Notes under the pieces: generated by a model
The model's input: only the letters and a program-made list of their open reading frames with translations
Database searches by the model: none
Told to the model about the DNA's origin: nothing
IMG/VR virus record: IMGVR_UViG_3300007542_000035
Span: 1 to 48,802 of that record
Length of the DNA stretch: 48,802 nt
Direction: 5' to 3' (one strand)
Origin: a virus
Position numbers and translations under genes: made by a program
Shown: positions 29,476 to 36,909 of the stretch, piece by piece
How the letters are laid out: the number at the start of each line of letters is the position of its first letter
How positions within the stretch are numbered: the first letter of the stretch is position 1

Positions 29476-29775
29476 TTAGAATCCTAATACTTGTTTTAGC
29501 ACCGACAGTTGTGGTAGATAAATTTTAGTTCCTGCTTTGAAATCATAAATTGGATCAATGATTGTATTTGGATTTCTCATTGCAAACACCCACCAGAGAT
29601 TGCTATAATCATATAAATCGTAGGCTAAAAGATCCGGACGATGATGATAAATCTGATTAATGGTGAACAATTTATCATTTGAATTTTTTGGTATCGATCT
29701 GTTTACCATTAGATCAAGATAAAAATCATAATTTTTGGTATCGTAATATGCTGTTGTTGATGGATATGTTGCCAT
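29476..29775 (-). CDS. 53: Baseplate wedge protein gp53
   Basis: A 99-aa protein matching the short gp53 of marine T4-like phages. Visible: YDFYLDLMVNRSIPKNSNDK, then the conserved IYHHRPDLLAYDLYDYSNLWWVFAMRNPN and the closing IDPIYDFKAGTKIYLPQ, which resembles a LysM-like turn. T4 gp53 is longer (196 aa). gp53 joins wedges around the hub. The start ATG overlaps the stop of the gp48-like gene, and the stop is one base from the next ATG, so it is tightly embedded in the baseplate operon. Confidence 0.85.
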   Translation of the reverse strand: MATYPSTTAYYDTKNYDFYLDLMVNRSIPKNSNDKLFTINQIYHHRPDLLAYDLYDYSNLWWVFAMRNPNTIIDPIYDFKAGTKIYLPQLSVLKQVLGF

Positions 29776-31859
29776 TACCAGAAGCCTCTCTTGAGTAAAT
29801 CGCCTGATGCAAATTTATCTAGGCTAAATTCTTCGCTAACCTGTTTACGTGTGTTAACAGGCATAAATGTTAAATCTAATCTAATAGATGTTGGAACATA
29901 AGTGTGACCGCCTCTATACTTTGTCAGATCTTTAACGTCAGCAGCAATAGGGTTATCAATTACAGGTTTTGATCCAAATTTTAAGTTGCTTGATAACAAT
30001 CTTGTTAGCTTATTAGTCTGAGTTGAATGACCTTTAAGTGGTTCAGCCTGTGATCCAAACGTTTGATAATTCATCGGATCAGCATGACACTTAATGTAAT
30101 CTACATCATTGGGTAACATGTAGTTAAAATAACTTAAAACACACGGATGCTCATTGAACTGATATTCACCGAGACCTGTTAGATATAGTAATGGCGGCGG
30201 AACACCTCTGCGTTCGTCTTGCCCGTAGAACATCTTGGTGCATGATTTAAAAAATGTTATTACTGCTAAAAGATAGTTAGCTTCGGCTGTATCTTGTGCA
30301 GTGAAATCTGCGTTAATAATAATATTTTCAACAGCACTACCTTGATAAAAATACCCTCTGTAATTACTATGTGTTAATCTATAATCACTATAATTTGCAG
30401 TATTCTGGATTGTAACTGTCGGCATATATGGAAAAATAACGCCATCTGTTTGTTTCAGCGGTTGTAGAATGCTAGTCGAAGTGTCTAAATTATTATACAA
30501 ATAATCTGCAAACGGGCTTAACCTACAACGCAAACGCCAATCGTTTTTGTTAATTGCACGCCTTGCTTCGCGAAGGGTTGGCTGTGGTTCTGGTTGAGGA
30601 GCTTTCTTAGAATCTTTAAGAACACATTCAAAGTTTTCGTCGTCCCAAAACTCAGTTTCTACATCACATCCGTTATCCCAGGCTGCCTGTTCAGCTGGTC
30701 CAAAAGGAACACAACTATCATTATCCCAATCATAATATTCTTCACCAACGGTACATCCATTCTCGTCGTATACTTTTTCATCTTTGGAATCTGGCGCAAG
30801 ACTTGATGCGTAATTAGATGTTTCGCCGATCGGGACGCAAATTCCATCAGTGTCATCGTATTCTTCTTGACCAATGATACATCCAAATCCATCATATTCT
30901 ATCGGAGCTGGTTCGCCATCATAATTCCAATTATCAGGCATATCTTCACGAGGGACCCATTCTCCAGTATTATCATCATATACAAAAGCATTTTGATCGC
31001 GTGCTTCCCAGTCCTCTGGGCGATCGTTTCTAGGTACGTATTCGCCTAGGCTATCATCATACCATAAGTTAGGATCATCTGCTGGATTAGCGTAGTATCC
31101 GTAGTCTTCGTCATACATTGCAGACCCATCGTCTGCTGCTGTGCGCTCTGCTAATCGTGCTTCGACTGCTGCCTGTTGTTCAGCCGCATAATTCGAACTA
31201 TCAAGCTGAGCTGCTGTTGGAATTGTTTCTTCTTCGAACCCAATTGCAATTTCGTCATCTGGCGCTACGTTTGAGGTTGATTGTGGTCCGTAACTTGGTG
31301 TGGCCGGAATACTAGTTGAGCTTACAGTTTCTTGATCTGAAATTTGAGGATCATTATTTGGATAATTGACGTAGTTGTATGTTGGTGATCGTGGTTCAGG
31401 TGGAACAGCTTGAGATAAGGTTTCTCTGCTAAGTTCATTGCCAAACTCATCGGTAGTAACTTTATAACTTCCGCCAAGTTGGTCAACTTGTCGTGCTGCT
31501 AGATAATCTGCGTTGTATGTTTTTTCAAGCTCTCTATACTCCCGCATTGTAGGATCTCTAAGGATCTCTCCGCCGGAATATCCCATATCCTTAAGCGTTT
31601 CTCTGTATGCTGCTCTTTCTGCTCGTAATCGATCTTGAGAATCTTTAATAGCCAGACTTTCTGCTGTATCTTTATAAACTGTAGCTTTCCGTTCAACATA
31701 TGTTTCAGCGGCACCCGATAGTTCGCCACTGGAATTGGTTTGTACGTTGCTAACAGTTTCTTGACTCCACGAAAATGATTCGCTTCCGTCGTCATACTCA
31801 GTTACAACGCCCGATTGACCATTACGAGTTGTATTATAACGTCTAACTACAGTTGCCAT
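29775..31859 (-). CDS. Virion protein, gp48/gp54-like C-terminal domain with Cys-repeat insertion
   Basis: A 694-aa protein. Residues 1-260 are acidic, Gln/Glu/Thr-rich and likely disordered or coiled. Two DDxxGEYVPRxDxPxDW repeats lie near 262-310. Three Cys-paired repeats of type GCxxGxEYYDxDxxxCVP lie near 325-415. The folded C-terminal 260 residues begin WRLRCRLSPFADYLYNNL and contain FPYMPTVTIQNTANYSDYRL, EANYLLAVITFFKSCTKMFYG and end with TSIRLDLTFMPVNTRKQV. That arrangement resembles the tail-tube cap proteins gp48/gp54 of marine T4-like phages, and position before gp53 fits, but I cannot be sure which. AAGGA precedes the ATG and a late promoter lies 23 bases upstream. First gene of the baseplate operon. 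Confidence 0.6.
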   Translation of the reverse strand: MATVVRRYNTTRNGQSGVVTEYDDGSESFSWSQETVSNVQTNSSGELSGAAETYVERKATVYKDTAESLAIKDSQDRLRAERAAYRETLKDMGYSGGEILRDPTMREYRELEKTYNADYLAARQVDQLGGSYKVTTDEFGNELSRETLSQAVPPEPRSPTYNYVNYPNNDPQISDQETVSSTSIPATPSYGPQSTSNVAPDDEIAIGFEEETIPTAAQLDSSNYAAEQQAAVEARLAERTAADDGSAMYDEDYGYYANPADDPNLWYDDSLGEYVPRNDRPEDWEARDQNAFVYDDNTGEWVPREDMPDNWNYDGEPAPIEYDGFGCIIGQEEYDDTDGICVPIGETSNYASSLAPDSKDEKVYDENGCTVGEEYYDWDNDSCVPFGPAEQAAWDNGCDVETEFWDDENFECVLKDSKKAPQPEPQPTLREARRAINKNDWRLRCRLSPFADYLYNNLDTSTSILQPLKQTDGVIFPYMPTVTIQNTANYSDYRLTHSNYRGYFYQGSAVENIIINADFTAQDTAEANYLLAVITFFKSCTKMFYGQDERRGVPPPLLYLTGLGEYQFNEHPCVLSYFNYMLPNDVDYIKCHADPMNYQTFGSQAEPLKGHSTQTNKLTRLLSSNLKFGSKPVIDNPIAADVKDLTKYRGGHTYVPTSIRLDLTFMPVNTRKQVSEEFSLDKFASGDLLKRGFW

Positions 31860-31881
31860 ATTTGTTGTTTCCTTATGTCAT

Positions 31882-31907
31882 TATTTATGGAGTTCATTAA
31901 CGGCGTA
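31882..31907 (-). promoter_or_regulatory. Late promoter with conserved upstream element, before the baseplate operon
   Basis: Minus strand: TACGCCGTT (31899-31907), 9 bases, CATAAATA (31882-31889), 23 bases upstream of the ATG of the gp48-like gene. Same element and same spacing as before gp6. It is back to back with the sigma-70 promoter of gp55, whose -35 box begins 15 bases away. Confidence 0.7.
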
Positions 31908-31921
31908 TATTATGAAAAGTG

Positions 31922-31950
31922 TTGACACACCTGTAAAGATGTTATATAAT
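31922..31950 (+). promoter_or_regulatory. Perfect-consensus sigma-70 promoter for gp55
   Basis: TTGACA (31922-31927), a 17-base spacer and TATAAT (31945-31950): all twelve consensus bases with ideal spacing. AGGAG lies at 31965-31969, 6 bases before the gp55 ATG. It should be read by unmodified host polymerase and drives the operon that begins with the late sigma factor. Confidence 0.92.
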
Positions 31951-31975
31951 ACTTGTATTGATATAGGAGCCCTAA

Positions 31976-32881
31976 ATGGCTGGACAAAAAAGAGTAAATT
32001 ACTTAAACAACAAGGATATTTTAGCAGAAATTCACAAAAGTAAGAACACATTTTGCTCTTACAGAGACAAGATCACAGACAGCGATTTTGATTTAATTTT
32101 AGAACCAGATGAAAATGGCAAAAACGGACTTGAGAAGATTAATGTTCGCACGCTAAAAGAAGCACGCGATAATCGTGCCACACGCTTGTCTAAACTTACA
32201 GGCGAAACTGTAGATCCAAAGTCTATTACTAACGAAGATATTGTTATCCGTGTAATGACCGACGAACATATTCCGTTGGGTCCTAAGAAGCGCACAAAAG
32301 CAAGCACTAAACCTAAGAAGAAAAAAGCAGCAGATCTTCTTGACGATTTAGATTTAGATGAGTTTGATAACGATAGCGACGCCGAAATTACAGACAATGA
32401 CGCTGATGTTGACATGGTTCCTGTTCGTGTAAACTTTCCGCCGTTTAAACATTACAGAATTGACGCAGAAGGAAACCCATTTGAAGTAGCACGTAGCCAT
32501 TGGAAGGGCACTATCAAAGACGGGCATTTTAGCAAAACCCACGGACGTGTTACTGACAAACTTGCAATGATGTATATGAAACTGTGCGAACGCTATGCTA
32601 CAAGAAGCAACTGGCGTGGTTATACTTACAACGACGAAATGCGTTCGCAAGCATTGCTACAACTTTGTCAAATTGGTTTACAGTTTAACGAAGCAAAATC
32701 ACAGAATCCTTTTGCATACTACACAGCCGCAGTAACAAATTCGTTTACACGTGTATTGAATATTGAAAAGAAAATGCAAAACATTCGCGACGACATCCTA
32801 GAACAACACGGATTAAATCCTTCGTGGACACGCCAGTTTGAAAACGACAACCCAGATACAAAGTACATTGATAACGATTAA
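31976..32881 (+). CDS. 55: Late-transcription sigma factor gp55
   Basis: A 301-aa protein whose C-terminal part is gp55: KLAMMYMKLCERYATRSNWRGY (about residues 195-216), DEMRSQALLQLCQIGLQFNE (220-239) and NPFAYYTAAVTNSFTRVLNI (245-264), the last being the sigma region 2-like helix that contacts the late promoter, followed by EKKMQNIRDDILEQHG. T4 gp55 is about 185 aa; here some 130 extra N-terminal residues include a basic stretch then a very acidic one (KPKKKKAADLLDDLDLDEFD, near 110-130). gp55 replaces host sigma at TATAAATA boxes, several of which are present here. It leads an operon under a sigma-70 promoter; gp47 starts 2 bases after its stop. Confidence 0.93.
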   Translation: MAGQKRVNYLNNKDILAEIHKSKNTFCSYRDKITDSDFDLILEPDENGKNGLEKINVRTLKEARDNRATRLSKLTGETVDPKSITNEDIVIRVMTDEHIPLGPKKRTKASTKPKKKKAADLLDDLDLDEFDNDSDAEITDNDADVDMVPVRVNFPPFKHYRIDAEGNPFEVARSHWKGTIKDGHFSKTHGRVTDKLAMMYMKLCERYATRSNWRGYTYNDEMRSQALLQLCQIGLQFNEAKSQNPFAYYTAAVTNSFTRVLNIEKKMQNIRDDILEQHGLNPSWTRQFENDNPDTKYIDND

Positions 32882-32883
32882 TA

Positions 32884-33897
32884 ATGAATTTATTTAAAAA
32901 AGCAGCAATTTTTACCGACATTCATTTTGGGTTAAAGAACAATAGTATTACGCATTTACAAGACTGCGAAAGTTTTGTAGATTGGTTTATTGATTTAGCC
33001 AAAAGAGAAAATTGCGAAACTGGAATGTTTCTAGGCGACTGGCACCATCATCGTGCTAGTATTAACCTACAAACACTAAACTTTAGTTTACGCAGTTTGG
33101 AAAAGTTGTCTGCTGCGTTTGATCAATTTTACTTCCTGCCCGGAAATCATGACTTGTATTACCGAGACAAGCGCGATATTCACGGCGCAGAGTGGGCAAA
33201 ACATTTGCCTAACATTAATGTTGTTAATGATTGGTTCACTGACGGCGATGTAACTATTGTTCCGTGGCTAATTGGCGATGACCATAAACGTATTCAAAAG
33301 ATTGAATCTAAGTACGTATTTGGACACTTCGAATTGCCACACTTTAAAATGAATGCTATGGTAGAAATGCCAGACACCGGCGAAGTTAACGCAGATGATT
33401 TTAAAGGTGTTGAGCGTGTGTTTAGCGGGCATTTCCATATGCGTCAAAATAAAGGTAACATTTCGTATATCGGTAATGCGTTTCCGCATAACTTTTCCGA
33501 CGCTGGCGATGAACAGCGAGGAGCGACTATTTTAGAATGGGGGCAATCTCCAGAGTTTTATGCGTGGGATGCGCAACCTACATATCGTGTAATTGATTTA
33601 TCGGCTCTAATTGATCACGCTGATCAAATCCTAAAGCCCAACATGCATGTTCGTGTTAATTTAGATATTAATGTAAGTTACGAAGAAGCAAACTTTATCA
33701 AGGAAACATTTGTTAACGGCTACGGCATTAGAGAAATTAGTTTATTGCCAAAATCAAAAAATCATGAACACGAAACTATTAATAACGAAACTGTCGTTTT
33801 TCATTCTGTAGATCAAATTATCACTGAACAGTTAACCAATATTGACTCGGATTTTTACAACAAACAACTTCTGTTGCAAATTTATCAAAACCTTTGA
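32884..33897 (+). CDS. 47: Recombination nuclease subunit gp47 (SbcD/Mre11-like)
   Basis: A 337-aa calcineurin-like phosphoesterase of the gp47/SbcD/Mre11 type, the nuclease half of the complex that resects DNA ends for recombination-dependent replication. Metal-binding motifs are all visible: D12-x-H14 in FTDIHFG, GDWHHHR near 51-57, LPGNHD (85-90), VFGHFELPH near 145 and FSGHFHMRQ near 182. Length equals T4 gp47 (339 aa). Its partner gp46 is normally adjacent in T4-like phages but here lies 3 kb downstream, behind four accessory genes. The stop TGA overlaps a TTG start of the next gene. Confidence 0.97.
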   Translation: MNLFKKAAIFTDIHFGLKNNSITHLQDCESFVDWFIDLAKRENCETGMFLGDWHHHRASINLQTLNFSLRSLEKLSAAFDQFYFLPGNHDLYYRDKRDIHGAEWAKHLPNINVVNDWFTDGDVTIVPWLIGDDHKRIQKIESKYVFGHFELPHFKMNAMVEMPDTGEVNADDFKGVERVFSGHFHMRQNKGNISYIGNAFPHNFSDAGDEQRGATILEWGQSPEFYAWDAQPTYRVIDLSALIDHADQILKPNMHVRVNLDINVSYEEANFIKETFVNGYGIREISLLPKSKNHEHETINNETVVFHSVDQIITEQLTNIDSDFYNKQLLLQIYQNL

Positions 33898-35060
33898 CAA
33901 AAGAATACCTAGAACACACGCAAGATTTAGTTAAGGATCAATCCCGTATTTGTGGATTTTTCAGAATGACTGACTATGATTATGATATGTCTGTGCTGTT
34001 TGAGGAATTAAAGCAATACATAAACCGTAGATTTACCGGACCTGTAGAGTTTAACCATCAGGATCGTTTTGTTTTTTTGCTCGACGATCTTGACAGTTTT
34101 TTTGATGTTCCATTGACTCTGTATAATTTACAGTTAATTCTAAGAGAACTTGATATATCAAATTCTTTTTGTAGAATAATTACTAATTTTCCAAACTATC
34201 AACAATATGCAGATCGTGTTCAACAAAGATTAGTTGCCGATATCCCGCTTCCAGTAATTGATAGTTCATTATATTTTCAAAACGTATATAATCATCGTGT
34301 TGCTCCTATAGAAACCGGCACAGTTAGTCATCCTTTTGTTATTTTAAGTAGGCTAAGTCGATTTCATAGAACGTTCTTTATGAGCGAGTTATTCGCACAT
34401 GGGTTACAAGATGTTGGATTAGTATCTTATCATAATATACCAGCAACATACGATCAAGAACGTTTACAGCTACATAAAGAAACAGTAAATACACAAGCAC
34501 CATTAAAGTTTGTTTATCCAGTTCCATATACTCGGGGCAATCACGAATATGTTATTCGTACTCGAGACAAACAAATACAAGTTAATGAATTTCAATCTCG
34601 TATAAACAGTTTTATTAATTTTAACGAATCTGTAGTTGGTGTTAAGAAAAATGCTCAACGATATCAGCATGACGTTATCCAAAATGGGTTGATATATGTC
34701 GGACTAGAAACTGCTGTTAATACACCCGAGCCATTTATAACTCAGATTTCCTTTAAGGGTATTACAAATCGTCGACCATTTGTAATTTTTGGGTCTCCTA
34801 ATACTTTAAATTTTATTCGAGAATTAGGGTTTAAAACATTCTCTAATTATTGGGACGAAGGCTACGATTTAGAACCAGACTTTACAAAACGTGCTGAGTT
34901 AATTGTTCAAATTTTAAATGACATTAGTGCGCAAGACATAACTCATTTACTAGAGGATATGGAACCAATTTTAGAATACAACTACCAACATTTTATTAAC
35001 AATTTTTCTGTTGCGGAAAAACAAAAATTAATCAAAGGTATAATAAATGGACGCTTTTAA
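33894..35060 (+). CDS. Glycosyltransferase-like protein, 388 aa
   Basis: Two blocks recall a family seen in marine phages and bacteria that I believe is glycosyltransferase-related: HPFVILSRLSRFHRTFFMSE followed by LFAHGLQDVGLVSYHN (about residues 146-183), and ITQISFKGITNRRPFVIFGS, RELGFKTFSNYWDEGYD (about 285-330), which looks like the nucleotide-sugar-binding half of a GT-B fold. The usual 'TEKTF' of that block is ITQISF here, so activity is not certain. The start is TTG in a TTGA overlap with gp47 and has no clear ribosome binding site; translation by coupling is likely. It is the first of four genes inserted between gp47 and gp46. Substrate unknown; virion or host-surface sugars are guesses from the neighbours. 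Confidence 0.6.
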   Translation: MTKEYLEHTQDLVKDQSRICGFFRMTDYDYDMSVLFEELKQYINRRFTGPVEFNHQDRFVFLLDDLDSFFDVPLTLYNLQLILRELDISNSFCRIITNFPNYQQYADRVQQRLVADIPLPVIDSSLYFQNVYNHRVAPIETGTVSHPFVILSRLSRFHRTFFMSELFAHGLQDVGLVSYHNIPATYDQERLQLHKETVNTQAPLKFVYPVPYTRGNHEYVIRTRDKQIQVNEFQSRINSFINFNESVVGVKKNAQRYQHDVIQNGLIYVGLETAVNTPEPFITQISFKGITNRRPFVIFGSPNTLNFIRELGFKTFSNYWDEGYDLEPDFTKRAELIVQILNDISAQDITHLLEDMEPILEYNYQHFINNFSVAEKQKLIKGIINGRF

Positions 35061-35655
35061 ACACATTGATTTTTTTGAAGAGGAATTAGCAGAATACACC
35101 GGATCTCGATACGCAGTAGTCACCGATTGTTGTACACACGCTATTGAGTTAGCACTCAGGCACGACCGGGTCGCTGAACCTGTTAATTTTAGTGCATACA
35201 CTTATCTAAGTGTTCTAATGGTTTTTCATAATTTGCGTATTCCATACACCCTCAATGACGAAAAGTGGGTTAAGCATTATGATTTCCACGGTACGAGAAT
35301 TCGAGATAGTGCTAGACATTTGTCAGAAAACATGTACGAATCAGGCACTATTACTTGTGTTAGTTTTGGTAGAGGAAAACCATTGGATATTGGGATTGGC
35401 GGAGCGTTATTGTTAGACGATTACAACGCTTATCAGGAAATCAGAAAACAACGGTACGATGGCCGCGATTTATCCATTTTGCCATGGGAAAATCAGAGAG
35501 TTTTTAAGCCAAGTCCTCATTATAAACTAAGTCCAGACTTTTGTATGCTTGGTCGTAACAAATTAAAAAATCGAGATTTCAATGACAAACAACCTGGGTG
35601 GGAGTTTTATCCTAATTGTCAATTAATTACAATCGAGGATGATTTAAATGACTAA
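35047..35655 (+). CDS. Minimal DegT/DnrJ-type sugar aminotransferase-like protein, 202 aa
   Basis: The N-terminus FEEELAEYTGSRYAVVTDCC followed by THAIELAL matches the opening of DegT/DnrJ/EryC1/StrS aminotransferases. D87 in RIRDSAR matches the PLP pyridine-binding Asp, and K111 in SFGRGKPLDIGIGGALLLDD matches the PLP-binding Lys with its Gly-Gly follow-on. Family members have about 370 residues; this has 202 and lacks most of the C-terminal domain. The pattern of retained cofactor residues suggests a working or regulatory remnant rather than a random fragment. It overlaps its neighbours by 14 and 8 bases, so it is not a decaying pseudogene at DNA level. Expected reaction for the family: transfer of an amino group to a 4-keto or 3-keto nucleotide sugar. 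Confidence 0.65.
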   Translation: MDAFKHIDFFEEELAEYTGSRYAVVTDCCTHAIELALRHDRVAEPVNFSAYTYLSVLMVFHNLRIPYTLNDEKWVKHYDFHGTRIRDSARHLSENMYESGTITCVSFGRGKPLDIGIGGALLLDDYNAYQEIRKQRYDGRDLSILPWENQRVFKPSPHYKLSPDFCMLGRNKLKNRDFNDKQPGWEFYPNCQLITIEDDLND

Positions 35656-36340
35656 TCTTTATATTTGTGGTGCTTCGGACTGTTTTAAAGATCCAGAATT
35701 TTATGGAAAATCCTGGATGGAACGCATGGAACAACAATTGTCGGCAGAGTATAAAATTCACAATCACTCAGTCTATGCTGCTAGTAATTTTTTAATTCGA
35801 GAGCAAATCGAGCGTGCTATAACCAACAATGCTGATGCAATTATTGTACACTTTACTAGTAGTATTAGGCACGAAATTCGTATCAACGACCGCAATGATT
35901 CTCGTGACTTATTAGACCGATTTTATAGGTTTGAAGATAACCCTACAGCTACTTTATTAAGTTTAAGCGTGTTTAAAACATATTACAATGTTTTAGATCG
36001 TTATAAAAAGGATTTACTTAGAAATTTTGAAATAGAGTTCTTTGATTTAGACGTAGCAATAAAAAAGAATTATTATCTAATTCAAAACTCGCTTGACACT
36101 TTAGTAAAGTCTGGTATTCCGTTTATTTTCAGTCAAGGTGGGTTTGAGCATCCTTCATACATGGACAGTCCGTCAGACTATATTCATGCATTTGATGAGT
36201 GGAACCAATGGAGAAGTGAGTATAATTTATGGAATCATTTTGAAGTGTTTGACGATCAACGTCCATGGTTTCATATAGCAAGCGATCACATTAATACAGA
36301 AATTGGAACATATTTTGCTAATTGGGTTAAGAATTTATGA
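35648..36340 (+). CDS. SGNH-hydrolase-like protein 1, 230 aa
   Basis: The first strand NLYICGASDCF carries a Ser at the GDS position of SGNH/GDSL hydrolases (S10), then KSWMERMEQQL and YAASNFLIREQIERA, which follow the order seen in phage SGNH proteins. The strand DAIIVHFTSS is the usual third block. Near the C-terminus, HIASDHINTEIGTYFANWV provides the D-x-H pair expected of block V. The GDS motif is GAS here. Family roles include removal or transfer of acyl groups on sugars. It overlaps the aminotransferase-like gene by 8 bases and the second SGNH gene by ATGA. The two SGNH-like proteins look like diverged paralogues. Confidence 0.55.
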   Translation: MTNLYICGASDCFKDPEFYGKSWMERMEQQLSAEYKIHNHSVYAASNFLIREQIERAITNNADAIIVHFTSSIRHEIRINDRNDSRDLLDRFYRFEDNPTATLLSLSVFKTYYNVLDRYKKDLLRNFEIEFFDLDVAIKKNYYLIQNSLDTLVKSGIPFIFSQGGFEHPSYMDSPSDYIHAFDEWNQWRSEYNLWNHFEVFDDQRPWFHIASDHINTEIGTYFANWVKNL

Positions 36341-36909
36341 AACCTAAATTAGCAATTTTTGGAGATAGTTTTGGTGTTACCGACGGCAATGCCCAATCAT
36401 GGATCCGACGGTTAGAACAAAACTTTTTTATCCAAAACTATTGCATTTGTGGTATAGGTGAGTATAAAATATGGAAACAAATTGAACAAGTAGAAATTGA
36501 CCAATTTGATGTTGTGTTAGTTACACATACTAGTCCTACTAGAGTGCATGTTGAATATAATCCGTTGCATTCTACAAGTCAGTATCACCAGCAATGCGAT
36601 ATTATTTACGCCGATATTGCTGAACACAACAACGAGTTTGCACGTGCTTGCAAACAATTTTTCAAGCACATTTACAACGAAACTTATCAAATTGACATGT
36701 TTAATCTTGTAATTGAAAAAATTGAAAATATGCTTAAAGTGCATCCACACGTGCAACATATAACACATTTTGATTATACTGGATTACATCAACCCAATGG
36801 ACTTGTGAATTTTTACGATGTTTTTTGTGAGCATCGAGGGAATATTAACCACTACACACCAACCGGAAACGACATAGTTTACAATCGATTATTACAATGT
36901 TTAAAATAA
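36337..36909 (+). CDS. SGNH-hydrolase-like protein 2, 190 aa
   Basis: KLAIFGDSFGV provides a canonical GDS motif (residues 9-11), followed by QSWIRRLEQNF and the strand DVVLVTHTSPTRVH. Near the C-terminus HYTPTGNDIVYNRLL supplies the His of block V. It is shorter and closer to the canonical motif than the preceding paralogue. Possible reaction: esterase or acyltransferase on a sugar (family knowledge). It overlaps the start of gp46 by 13 bases, which ties it firmly into the recombination operon. Confidence 0.65.
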   Translation: MKPKLAIFGDSFGVTDGNAQSWIRRLEQNFFIQNYCICGIGEYKIWKQIEQVEIDQFDVVLVTHTSPTRVHVEYNPLHSTSQYHQQCDIIYADIAEHNNEFARACKQFFKHIYNETYQIDMFNLVIEKIENMLKVHPHVQHITHFDYTGLHQPNGLVNFYDVFCEHRGNINHYTPTGNDIVYNRLLQCLK

